NCBI GenBank assembly: GCA_933228895.1
Contig: OW121846.1
Span: forward strand, 150,458,746 to 150,522,745
DNA: 64,000 nt
Source of the DNA: Platycnemis pennipes
Taxonomy: Eukaryota > Arthropoda > Insecta > Odonata > Platycnemididae
Reading direction: 5' to 3'
A program made the position numbers and the translations under genes. This document shows positions 14,201-27,716 of this stretch, piece by piece (the first letter of the stretch is position 1; each line of letters opens with the position of its first letter). The notes under the pieces were generated by a model. It searched no databases, was not told the origin of the DNA, and saw only the letters and a program-made list of their open reading frames with translations.

Positions 14201-17200
14201 TACTGATCATCCATCTGAAATCACTTCTAGAGCCATCTTTTGAAGAAATAGACACTTTCTACTCTTGTCAGCGATGTTCACTGAATTATGTGCAAATAAA
14301 TCATCGAAATTAAAAATATCGATTCGTGGCTTCCTCTCTATTAAGGATCATCCATCTGAAATCACTACTAGAGCCATCTTTTGAAGAAATAGACACTTTC
14401 TACTCTTCTCAGCGATGTTCACTGAATTATGTGCATATAAATCATCGAAATTAAAAATATCGATTGGTGGCCTTCCTCTCTTTTAAGGATCAACCATCTG
14501 AAATCACTTCTAGAGCCATCTTTTGAAGAAATAGACACTTTCTACTCTTGTCAGCGATGTTCACTGAATTATGTGCATATAAATCATCGAAATTAAAAAT
14601 ATCGATTGGTGGCCTTCCTCTCTATTAAGGATCATCCATCTAAAATCACTTCTAGAGCCATCTTTTGAAGAAATAGACACTTTCTACTCTTGTCAGCGAT
14701 GTTCACTGAATTATGTGCAAATAAATCATCGAAATTAAAAATATCGATTCGTGGCCTTCCTCTCTATTAAGGATCATCCATCTGAAATCACTTCTAGAGC
14801 CATCTTTTGAAGAAATAGACACTTTCTACTCTTGTCAGCGATGTTCACTGATTTATGTGCAAATAAATCATCGAAATTAAAAATATCGATTCGTGGCCTT
14901 CCTCTCTATTAAGGATCATCCATCTGAAATCACTTCTAGAGCCATCTTTTGAAGAAATAGACACTTTCTACTCTTCTCAGCGATGTTCACTGAATTATGT
15001 GCATATAAATCATCGAAATTAAAAATATCGATTGGTGGCCTTCCTCTCTATTAAGGACCATCCATCTGAAATCACTTCTAGAGCCATCTTTTGAAGAAAT
15101 AGACACTTTCTACTCTTCTCAGCGATGTTCACTGAATTATGTGCAAATAAATCATCGAAATTAAAAATATCGATTCGTGGCCTTCCTCTCTATTAAGGAT
15201 CATCCATCTGAAATCACTTCTAGAGCCAACTTTAGAAAAAATTGACACTTTCTACTCTTCTCAGCGATGTTCACTGAATTACGTGCAAATAAATCAGCGA
15301 AATAAAAAATATAGATTCGTGGCACTCCTCTCTACTATGGATCATCCATCTGAAATCACTTCTACAGCCATCTTTAGAAAAAATCGACACTTTCTACTCT
15401 TCTCAGCGATATTCACTGAATTATGCGCAAATAAATCATCGAAATTAAAAATATCGATTCGTGGCCTTACTCTCTATTAAGGATCATCCATCTGAAATCA
15501 CTTCTAGAGCCATTTTTTGAAGAAATAGACACTTTCTACTCTTCTCAGCGATGTTTACTTAATTATGTGCAAATAAATCATCGAAATTAAAAATATCGAT
15601 TCGTGGCCTTCCTCTCTATTAAGGATCATCCATCTGAAATCACTTCTAGAGCCATCTTTAGAAAAAATTGACACTTTCTACTCTTGTCAGCGATATTCAC
15701 TGAATTACGTGCAAATACATCAACGAAATTAAGAATATCGATTCGTGGCACTCCTCTCTATTACTGATCATCCATCTGAAATCACTTCTACAGCCATCTT
15801 TAGAAAAAATCGACACTTTCTACTCTTCTCAGCGATATTCACTGAATTATGTGCAAATAAATCATCGAAATTAAAAATATCGATTGGTGGCCTTCCTCTC
15901 TATTAAGGATCATCCATCTGAAATCACTTCTAGAGCCATCTTTTGAAGAAATAGACACTTTCTACTCTTGTCAGCGATGTTCACTGAATTATGTGCAAAT
16001 AAATCATCGAAATTAAAAATATCGATTCGTGGCCTTCCTCTCTATTAAGGATCATCGATCTGAAATCACTTCTAGAGCCACCTTTTGAAGAAATAGACAC
16101 TTTCTACTCATCTCAGCGATGTTCACTGAATTATGAGCATATAAATCATCGAAATTAAAAATATCGATTGGTGGCCTTCCTCTCTATTAAGGATCATCCA
16201 TCTGAAATCACTTCTAGAGCCATCTTTTGAAGAAATAGACACTTTCTACTCTTGTCAGCGATGTTCACTGAATTATGTGCAAATAAATCATCTATATTAA
16301 AAATATCGATTCGTGGCCTTACTCTCTATTCTTGGTCTACCTTCAAAAATCACTTCTATAGCCATATTTAGAAAAAATTGACACTTTCTACTCTTCTCAG
16401 CGTTATTCACTGAATTATGTGGAAATAAATCATCTAAATTAAAAATATCGGTTCGTGGCCTTCCTCTCTATTAAGGATCATCCATCTGAAATCACTTCTA
16501 GAGCCATCTTAAGAAAAAATTGACACTTTTTACTCTTCTCAGCGATGTTCACTGAATTATATGCAAATTAATCAGCGAAAATAAAAATATCGATTCGTGG
16601 CTGTCCTCTCTATTCTTGGTCTACCTTCAAAAATCACTTATACAGCCATATTTAGAAAAAATTGACACATTCTACTCTTCTCAGGGTTATTCACTGAATT
16701 ATGTGCAAATAAATCATCGAAATTAAAAATATCGGTTCGTGGCCTTCCTCTCTATTAAGGATCATCCATCTGAAATCACTTCTAGAGCCATCTTTAGAAA
16801 AAATTGACACTTTCTACTCTTCTCAGCGATGTTCACTGAATTACGTGCAAATAAATCATCGAAATTAAAAATATCGATTCGTGGCCTTCCTCTCTATTAA
16901 GGATCATCCATCTGAAATCACTATTAGAGCCATCTTTAGAAAAAATTGACACTTTCTACTCTTCTCAGCGATGTTCACTGAATTATGTGCAAATAAATCA
17001 TCGAAATTAAAAATATCGATTCGTGGCCTTCCTCTCCATTAAGGATCATCCATCTGAAATCACTTCTAGAGCCATCTTTTGAAGAAATAGACACTTTCTA
17101 CACTTCTCAGCGATGTTCACTGAATTACGTGCAAATAAATCATCGAAATTAAGAATATCGATTCGTGGCACTCCTCTCTATTACTGATCATCCATATGAA

Positions 17201-19024
17201 ATCACTTCTAGAGCCATCTTTTGAAGAAATAGACACTTTCTACTCATCTCAGCGATGTTCACTGAATTATGAGCATATAAATCATCGAAATTAAAAATAT
17301 CGATTGGTGGCTTTCCTCTCTATTAAGGATCATCCATCTGAAATCACTTCTAGAGCCATCTTTAGAAAAAATTGACACTTTCTACTCTTCTCAGCGATGT
17401 TCACTGAATTACGTGCAAATAAATCATCGAAATAAAGAATATCGATTCGTGGCACTCCTCTCTATTAAGGATCATCCATCTGAAATCATTTCTAGAGCCA
17501 TCTTTAGAAAAAATTGACACTTTCTACTCTTCTCAGCGATGTTTACTTAATTATGTGCAAATAAATCATCGAAATTAAAAATATCGATTCGTGGCCTTCC
17601 TCTCTATTAACGATCATCCATCTGAAATCACTCCTAGAGCCATCTTTAGAAAAAATTGACACTTTCTACTCTTGTCAGCGATATTCACTGAATTACGTGC
17701 AAATAAATCATCGAAATTAAGAATATCGATTCGTGGCACTCCTCTCTATTACTGATCATCCATCTGAAATCACTTCTACAGCCATCTTTAGAAAAAATCG
17801 ACACTTTCTACTCTTCTCAGCGATATTCACTGAATTATGTGCAAATAAATCATCGAAATTAAAAATATCGATTCGTGGCCTTACTCTCTATTAAGGATCA
17901 TCCATCTGAAATCACTTCTAGAGCCATTTTTTGAAGAAATAGACACTTTCTACTCTTGTCAGCGATGTTCACTGAATTATGTGCAAATAAATCATCGAAA
18001 TTAAAAATATCGATTCGTGGCCTTCCTCTCTATTAAGGATCATCCATCTGAAATCACTTCTAGAGCCATCTTTTGAAGAAATAGACACTTTCTACACTTC
18101 TCAGCGATGTTCACTGAATTATGTGCATATAAATCATCGAAATTAAAAATATCGATTGGTGGCCTTCCTCTCTATTAAGGATCATCCATCTGAAATCACT
18201 TCTAGAGCCATCTTTTGAAGAAATAGACACTTTCTACTCTTGTCAGCGATGTTCACTGAATTATGTGCAAATAAATCATCGAAATTAAAAATATCGATTC
18301 GTGGCCTTCCTCTCTATTAAGGATCATCCATCTGAAATCACTTCTAGAGCCATCTTTTGAAGAAATAGACACTTTCTACTCTTCTCAGCGATGTTCACTG
18401 AATTATGTTCATATAAATCATCGAAATTAAAAATATCGATTGCTGGCCTTCCTCTCTATTAAGGATCATCCATCTGAAATCACTTCTAGAGCCATCTTTT
18501 GAAGAAATAGACACTTTCTACTCTTGTCAGCGATGTTCACTGAATTATGTGCAAATAAATCATCGAAATTAAAAATATCGATTCGTGGCCTTCCTCTCTA
18601 TTAAGGATCATCCATCTGAAATCACTTCTAGAGCCATCTTTTGAAGAAATAGACACTTTCTACACTTCTCAGCGATGTTCACTGAATTATGTGCATATAA
18701 ATCATCGAAATTAAAAATATCGATTGGTGGCCTTCCTCTCTATTAAGGATCATCCATCTGAAATCACTTCTAGAGCCATCTTTTGAAGAAATAGACACTT
18801 TCTACTCTTGTCAGCGATGTTCACTGAATTATGTGCAAATAAATCATCGAAATTAAAAATATCGATTCGTGGCCTTCCTCTCTATTAAGGATCATCCATC
18901 TGAAATCACTTCTAGAGCCATCTTTAGAAAAAATTGACACTTTCTACTCTTCTCAGCGATGTTCACTGAATTACGTGCAAATAAATCAGCGAAATAAAAA
19001 ATATAGATTCGTGGCACTCCTCTC
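11217..19024 (+). repeat. Higher-order satellite unit U3 (55 monomers)
   Basis: The actaggcaac marker is at 11257 and the next is 7,808 bp later (55 x 142 less two). U3 shares with U4 a one-base deletion in the ggccttcc motif, at the same offset of 3,113 bp from the unit start (14330 here, 22138 in U4). U2 and U5 lack it at the matching place, so U3 and U4 are nearest relatives in this stretch. The first copy of the terminal monomer followed by a ctgaaatcacttctacagcc monomer lies near 15283. A dimer run occupies 18037-18888. Confidence 0.88.
18037..18888 (+). repeat. 284-bp satellite dimer run in U3
   Basis: A third copy of the 852-bp run, placed as in U1 and U2 just before the terminal monomer. 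It has private variants gttcatataaatc and cgattgctggcc near 18410-18440. Confidence 0.85.
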
Positions 19025-22000
19025 TACTATGGATCATCCATCTAAAATCACTTCTAGAGCCATCACTAGGCAACATTGACTTTTTCTACTCTTCTCAAGG
19101 AAATTCACTGAAATATTTGCAAATAAATCATCGATATTAAAAATATCGGTTCGTGGCTTTACTCTCTGTAAAGGATCATCCATCTAAAATCACTTCTAGA
19201 GCCATCTTTTGAAAAAATTAAAACTTTCTACTCTGCTCAGCGATGTAACCTGAATTATGTGCAAATAAATCATCGATATTAAACATATCGGTTCGTGGTT
19301 TTCCTCTCTAAAATGATCATCCATCTAAAGTCACTTCTAGAGCCATCTTTAGAAAAAATTGACACTTTCTACTCTTCTCAGCGATGTTCACTGAAATATG
19401 TGCAAATAAATCATCGAAATTAAAAATATCGGTTCGTGGCTTTCCTCTCTATATAGGATCATCCATCTAAAATCACTGCTAGAGCCATCTTTTGAAAAAA
19501 TTAAAACTTTCTACTCTTCTCAGTGATGTTCACTGAATTATGTGAAAATAAATCATCGAAATTAAAAATATCGATTCGTGTCACTCCTCTCTATAAAGGA
19601 TCATCCATCTAAAATCACTTCTAGAGCCATCTTTAGAAATAATTGACACTTTCTACTCCTCTCAGCGATGTTCACTGAATTATGTGCAAATTAATCAGCG
19701 AAAATAAAAATATCGATTCGTGGCATTCCTCTCTATTCTTGGTCTACCTTCAAAAATCACTTCTATAGCCATATTTAGAAAAAATTGACACTTTCTACTC
19801 TTCTCAGCGTTATTCACTGAATTATGTGCAAATAAATCATCTAAATTAAAAATATCGGTTCGTGGCTTTCCTCTCTATAAAGGATCATCCATCTAAAATC
19901 ACTTCTAGAGCCATCTTTAGAAAAAATTGACACTTTCTACTCTTCTCAGCGATGTTCACTGAATTATGTGCAAATTAATCAGCGAAAATGAAAATATCGA
20001 TTCGTGGCTGCCCTCTCTATTCTTGGTCTACCTTCAAAAATCACTTCTACAGCCATATTTAGAAAAAATTGACACATTCTACTCTTCTCAGCGTTATTCA
20101 CTGAATTATATGCAAATAAATCATCGAAATTAAAAATATCGGTTCGTGGCCTTCCTCTCTATTAAGGATCATCCATCTGAAATCACTTCTAGAGCCATCT
20201 TAAGAAAAAATTGACACTTTCTACTCTTCTCAGCGATGTTCACTGAATTACGTTCAAATAAATCATCGAAATTAAAAATATCGATTCGTGGCCTTCCTCT
20301 CTATTAAGGATCATCCATCTGAAATCACTTCTAGAGCCATCTTTAGAAAAAATTAAAACTTTCTACTCTTCTCAGCGATGCTCACTGAATTATGTGCAAA
20401 TAAATCATCGATATTAAATATATCGGTTCGTGGTTTTCCTCTCTATAAAGGATCATCCATCTAAAATCACTTCTAGAGCCATCTTTAGAAAAAATTGACA
20501 CTTTCTACTCTTCACAGCGATGTTCACTGAATTATGTGCAAATAAATCATCGAAATTAAGAATATCGATTCGTGGCACTCCTCTCTATTACTGATCATCC
20601 ATCTAAAATCACTTCTACAGCCATCATTAGAAAAAATCGACACTTTCTACTCTTCTCAGCGATATTCACTGAATTATGTACAAATAAATCATCGAAATTA
20701 AAAATATCGGATCGTGGCCTTCCACTCGATTAAGGATCATCCATCTGAAATCACTTCTAGAGCCATCTTTAGAAAAAATTGACACTTTCTACTCTTCTCA
20801 GCGATGTTCACTGAATTACGTGCAAATAAATCATCGAAATTAAAAATATCGATTCGTGGCCTTCCTCTCTATTAAGGATCATCCATCTGAAATCACTTCT
20901 AGAGCCATCTTTAGAAAAAATCGACACTTTCTACTCTTGTCAGCGTAATTCACTGAATTATGTGCAAATAAATCATCGAAATTAAAAATATTGATTCGTG
21001 GCCTTACTCTCTATTAAGGATCATCCATCTGAAATCACTTCTAGAGCCATTTTTTGAAGAAATAGACACTTTCTACTCTTGTCAGCGATGTTCACTGAAT
21101 TATGTGCAAATAAATCATCGAAATTAAAAATATCGATTCGTGGCCTTCCTCTCTATTAAGGAACATCCATCTGAAATCACTTCTAGAGCCATCTTTTGAA
21201 GAAATAGACACTTTCTACACTTCTCAGCGATGTTCACTGAATTATGTGCATATAAATCATCGAAATTAAAAATATCGATTGGTGGCCTTCCTCTCTATTA
21301 AGGATCATCCATCTGAAATCACTTCTAGAGCCATCTATTGAAGAAATAGACACTTTCTACTCTTGTCAGGGATGTTCACTGAATTATGTGCAAATAAATC
21401 ATCGAAATTAAAAATATCGATTCGTGGCCTTCCTCTCTATTAAGGATCATCCATCTGAAATCACTTCTAGAGCCATCTTTTGAAGAAATAGACACTTTCT
21501 ACTCTTCTCAGCGATGTTCACTGAATTATGTGCATATAAATCATCGAAATTAAAAATATCGATTGGTGGTCTTCCTCTCTATTAAGGATCATCCATCTGA
21601 AATCACTTCTAGAGCCATCTTTAGAAAAAATTGACACTTTCTACTCTTCTCAGCGATGTTCACTGAATTACGTGCAAATAAATCATCGAAATTAAGAATA
21701 TCGATTCGTGGCACTCCTCTCTATTAAGGATCATCCATCTGAAATCACTTCTAGAGCCATCTTTAGAAAAAATTGACACTTTCTACCCTTCTCAGCGATG
21801 TTTACTTAATTATGTGCAAATAAATCATCGAAATTAAAAATATCGATCCGTGGCCTTCCTCTCTATTAAGGATCATCCATCTGAAATCACTTCTAGAGCC
21901 ATCTTTAGAAAAAATTGACACTTTCTACTCTTGTCAGCGATATTCACTGAATTACGTGCAAATAAATCATCGAAATTAAGAATATCGATTCGTGGCACTC

Positions 22001-23062
22001 CTCTCTATTACTGATCATCCATCTGAAATCACTTCTAGAGCCATCTTTTGAAGAAATAGACACTTTCTACTCTTGTCAGCGATGTTCACTGAATTATGTG
22101 CAAATAAATCATCGAAATTAAAAATATCGATTCGTGGCTTCCTCTCTATTAAGGATCATCCATCTGAAATCACTACTAGAGCCATCTTTTGAAGAAATAG
22201 ACACTTTCTACTCTTCTCAGCGATGTTCACTGAATTATGTGCATATAAATCATCGAAATTAAAAATATCGATTGGTGGCCTTCCTCTCTTTTAAGGATCA
22301 ACCATCTGAAATCACTTCTAGAGCCATCTTTTGAAGAAATAGACACTTTCTACTCTTGTCAGCGATGTTCACTGAATTATGTGCAAATAAATCATCGAAA
22401 TTAAAAATATCGATTCGTGGCCTTCCTCTCTATTAAGGATCATCCATCTGAAATCACTTCTAGAGCCATCTTTTGAAGAAATAGACACTTTCTACTCTTC
22501 TCAGCGATGTTCACTGAATTATGTGCACATAAATCATCGAAATTAAAAATATCGATTCGTGGCCTTCCTCTCTATTAAGGATCATCCATCTGAAATCACT
22601 TCTAGAGCCATCTTTTGAAGAAATAGACACTTTCTACTCTTCTCAGCGATGTTCACTGAATTATGTGCATATAAATCATCGAAATTAAAAATATCGATTG
22701 GTGGCCTTCCTCTCTATTAAGGACCATCCATCTGAAATCACTTCTAGAGCCATCTTTTGAAGAAATAGACACTTTCTACTCTTCTCAGCGATGTTCACTG
22801 AATTATGTGCAAATAAATCATCGAAATTAAAAATATCGATTCGTGGCCTTCCTCTCTATTAAGGATCATCCATCTGAAATCACTTCTAGAGCCAACTTTA
22901 GAAAAAATTGACACTTTCTACTCTTCTCAGCGATGTTCACTGAATTACGTGCAAATAAATCAGCGAAATAAAAAATATAGATTCGTGGCACTCCTCTCTA
23001 CTATGGATCATCCATCTGAAATCACTTCTACAGCCATCTTTAGAAAAAATCGACACTTTCTA

Positions 23063-23095
23063 TGATGTAAATCCGCGATTTAACTTTCCATAAAT
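23063..23095. other. 33-bp non-satellite filler in the array
   Basis: At this point gacactttcta is followed by 33 bases that resemble no part of the monomer. They replace the 7 bases (ctcttct) normally found before cagcg. The segment contains a short palindrome, taaatc-cgc-gattta, at 23068-23082. The monomer upstream has the acagcc/aatcgacac class, whereas the part downstream (gatgttcac, gtgcaaataaatc) belongs to another class, so the filler sits at a junction between two array segments. A repaired double-strand break with inserted filler DNA is the simplest reading. Confidence 0.75.
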
Positions 23096-26000
23096 CAGCG
23101 ATGTTCACTGAATTATGTGCAAATAAATCATCGAAATTAAAAATATCGATTCGTGGCCTTCCTCTCTATTAAGGATCATCCATCTGAAATCACTTCTAGA
23201 GCCATCTTTTGAAGAAATAGACACTTTCTACTCTTCTCAGCGATGTTCACTGAATTATGTGCATATAAATCATCGAAATTAAAAATATCGATTCGTGGCC
23301 TTCCTCTCTATTAAGGATCATCCATCTGAAATCACTTCTAGAGCCATCTTTAGAAAAAATTGACACTTTCTACTCTTGTCAGCGATATTCACTGAATTAC
23401 GTGCAAATACATCATCGAAATTAAGAATATCGATTCGTGGCACTCCTCTCTATTACTGATCATCCATCTGAAATCACTTCTACAGCCATCTTTAGAAAAA
23501 ATCGACACTTTCTACTCTTCTCAGCGATATTCACTGAATTATGTGCAAATAAATCATCGAAATTAAAAATATCGATTGGTGGCCTTCCTCTCTATTAAGG
23601 ATCATCCATCTGAAATCACTTCTAGAGCCATCTTTAGAAAAAATTGACACTTTCTACTCTTGTCAGCGATATTCACTGAATTATGTGCAAATAAATCATC
23701 GAAATTAAAAATATCGATTCGTGGCCTTCCTCTCTATTAAGGATCATCCATCTGAAATCACTTCTAGAGCCATTTTTTGAAGAAATAGACACTTTCTACT
23801 CTTGTCAGCGATGTTCACTGAATTATGTGCAAATAAATCATCGAATTTAAAAATATCGATTGGTGGCCTTCCTCTCTATTAAGGATCATCCATCGGAAAT
23901 CACTTCTAGAGCCATCTTTTGAAGAAATAGACACTTTCTACTCTTGTCAGCGATGTTCACTGAATTATGTGCAAATAAATCATCGAAATTAAAAATATCG
24001 ATTCGTGGCCTTCCTCTCTATTAAGGATCATCGATCTGAAATCACTTCTAGAGCCATCTTTTGAAGAAATAGACACTTTCTACTCATCTCAGCGATGTTC
24101 ACTGAATTATGAGCATATAAATCATCGAAATTAAAAATATCGATTGGTGGCCTTCCTCTCTATTAAGGATCATCCATCTGAAATCACTTCTAGAGCCATC
24201 TTTTGAAGAAATAGACACTTTCTACTCTTGTCAGCGATGTTCACTGAATTATGTGCAAATAAATCATCTATATTAAAAATATCGATTCGTGGCCTTACTC
24301 TCTATTCTTGGTCTACCTTCAAAAATCACTTCTATAGCCATATTTAGAAAAAATTGACACTTTCTACTCTTCTCAGCGTTATTCACTGAATTATGTGGAA
24401 ATAAATCATCTAAATTAAAAATATCGGTTCGTGGCCTTCCTCTCTATTAAGGATCATCCATCTGAAATCACTTCTAGAGCCATCTTAAGAAAAAATTGAC
24501 ACTTTTTACTCTTCTCAGCGATGTTCACTGAATTATATGCAAATTAATCAGCGAAAATAAAAATATCGATTCGTGGCTGTCCTCTCTATTCTTGGTCTAC
24601 CTTCAAAAATCACTTATACAGCCATATTTAGAAAAAATTGACACATTCTACTCTTCTCAGGGTTATTCACTGAATTATGTGCAAATAAATCATCGAAATT
24701 AAAAATATCGGTTCGTGGCCTTCCTCTCTATTAAGGATCATCCATCTGAAATCACTTCTAGAGCCATCTTAAGAAAAAATTGACACTTTCTACTCTTCTC
24801 AGCGATGTTCACTGAATTACGTTCAAATAAATCATCGAAATTAAAAATATCGATTCGTGGCCTTCCTCTCTATTAAGGATCATCCATCTGAAATCACTTC
24901 TAGAGCCATCTTTAGAAAAAATTAAAACTTTCTACTCTTCTCAGCGATGCTCACTGAATTATGTGCAAATTAATCATCGATATTAAATATATCGGTTCGT
25001 GGTTTTCCTCTCTATAAAGGATCATCCGTCTAAAATCACTTCTAGAGCCATCATTAGAAAAAATCGACACTTTCTACTCTTCTCAGCGATATTCACTGAA
25101 TTATGTACAAATAAATCATCGAAATTAAAAATATCGGATCGTGGCCTTCCTCTCGATTAAGGATCATCCATCTCCAATCACTTCTAGAGCCATCTTTAGA
25201 AAAAATTGACACTTTCTACTCTTCTCAGCGATGTTCACTGAATTACGTGCAAATAAATGATCGAAATTAAAAATATCGATTCGTGGCCTTCCTCTCTATT
25301 AAGGATCATCCATCTGAAATCACTTCTAGAGCCATCTTTAGAAAAAATCGACACTTTCTACTCTTCTCAGCGATGTTCACTGAATTATGTGCAAATAAAT
25401 CATCGAAATTAAAAATATCGATTCGTGGCCTTCCTCTCCATTAAGGATCATCCATCTGAAATCACTTCTAGAGCCATCTTTTGAAGAAATAGACACTTTC
25501 TACACTTCTCAGCGATGTTCACTGAATTACGTGCAAATAAATCATCGAAATTAAGAATATCGATTCGTGGCACTCCTCTCTATTACTGATCATCCATCTG
25601 AAATCACTTCTACAGCCATCTTTAGAAAAAATCGACACTTTCTACTCTTGTCAGCGATATTCACTGAATTATGTGCAAATAAATCATCGAAATTAAAAAT
25701 ATTGATTCGTGGCCTTACTCTCTATTAAGGATCATCCATCTGAAATCACTTCTAGAGCCATTTTTTGAAGAAATAGACACTTTCTACTCTTGTCAGCGAT
25801 GTTCACTGAATTATGTGCAAATAAATCATCGAATTTAAAAATATCGATTGGTGGCCTTCCTCTCTATTAAGGATCATCCATCGGAAATCACTTCTAGAGC
25901 CATCTTTTGAAGAAATAGACACTTTCTACTCTTGTCAGCGATGTTCACTGAATTATGTGCAAATAAATCATCGAAATTAAAAATATCGATTCGTGGCCTT

Positions 26001-26864
26001 CCTCTCTATTAAGGATCATCGATCTGAAATCACTTCTAGAGCCATCTTTTGAAGAAATAGACACTTTCTACTCATCTCAGCGATGTTCACTGAATTATGA
26101 GCATATAAATCATCGAAATTAAAAATATCGATTGGTGGCCTTCCTCTCTATTAAGGATCATCCATCTGAAATCACTTCTAGAGCCATCTTTAGAAAAAAT
26201 TGACACTTTCTACTCTTCTCAGCGATGTTCACTGAATTACGTGCAAATAAATCATCGAAATAAAGAATATCGATTCGTGGCACTCCTCTCTATTAAGGAT
26301 CATCCATCTGAAATCATTTCTAGAGCCATCTTTAGAAAAAATTGACACTTTCTACTCTTCTCAGCGATGTTTACTTAATTATGTGCAAATAAATCATCGA
26401 AATTAAAAATATCGATTCGTGGCCTTCCTCTCTATTAACGATCATCCATCTGAAATCACTTCTAGAGCCATCTTTAGAAAAAATTGACACTTTCTACTCT
26501 TGTCAGCGATATTCACTGAATTACGTGCAAATAAATCATCGAAATTAAGAATATCGATTCGTGGCACTCCTCTCTATTACTGATCATCCATCTGAAATCA
26601 CTTCTACAGCCATCTTTAGAAAAAATCGACACTTTCTACTCTTCTCAGCGATATTCACTGAATTATGTGCAAATAAATCATCGAAATTAAAAATATCGAT
26701 TCGTGGCCTTACTCTCTATTAAGGATCATCCATCTGAAATCACTTCTAGAGCCATTTTTTGAAGAAATAGACACTTTCTACTCTTCTCAGCGATGTTCAC
26801 TGAATTATGTGCAAATAAATCATCGAAATTAAAAATATCGATTCGTGGCCTTCCTCTCTATTAA

Positions 26865-27716
26865 GGATCATCCATCTGAAATCACTTCTAGAGCCATCTT
26901 TTGAAGAAATAGACACTTTCTACACTTCTCAGCGTTGTTCACTGAATTATGTGCATATAAATCATCGAAATTAAAAATATCGATTGGTGGCCTTCCTCTC
27001 TATTAAGGATCATCCATCTGAAATCACTTCTAGAGCCATCTTTTGAAGAAATAGACACTTTCTACTCTTGTCAGCGATGTTCACTAAATTATGTGCAAAT
27101 AAATCATCGAAATTAAAAATATCGATTCGTGGCCTTCCTCTCTATTAAGGATCATCCATCTGAAATCACTTCTAGAGCCATCTTTTGAAGAAATAGACAC
27201 TTTCTACTCTTCTCAGCGATGTTCACTGAATTATGTGCATATAAATCATCGAAATTAAAAATATCGATTGGTGGCCTTCCTCTCTATTAAGGATCATCCA
27301 TCTGAAATCACTTCTAGAGCCATCTTTTGAAGAAATAGACACTTTCTACTCTTGTCAGCGATGTTCACTGAATTATGTGCAAATAAATCATCGAAATTAA
27401 AAATATCGATTCGTGGCCTTCCTCTCTATTAAGGATCATCCATCTGAAATCACTTCTAGAGCCATCTTTTGAAGAAATAGACACTTTCTACTCTTCTCAG
27501 CGATGTTCACTGAATTATGTGCATATAAATCATCGAAATTAAAAATATCGATTGGTGGCCTTCCTCTCTATTAAGGATCATCCATCTGAAATCACTTCTA
27601 GAGCCATCTTTTGAAGAAATAGACACTTTCTACTCTTGTCAGCGATGTTCACTGAATTATGTGCAAATAAATCATCGAAATTAAACATATCGATTCGTGG
27701 CCTTCCTCTCTATTAA
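26865..27716 (+). repeat. 284-bp satellite dimer run in U4
   Basis: A fourth copy of the 852-bp run, before the terminal monomer of U4. Private changes include cagcgttg near 26930, cactaaatt near 27084 and attaaacatatcg near 27682. Confidence 0.85.
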
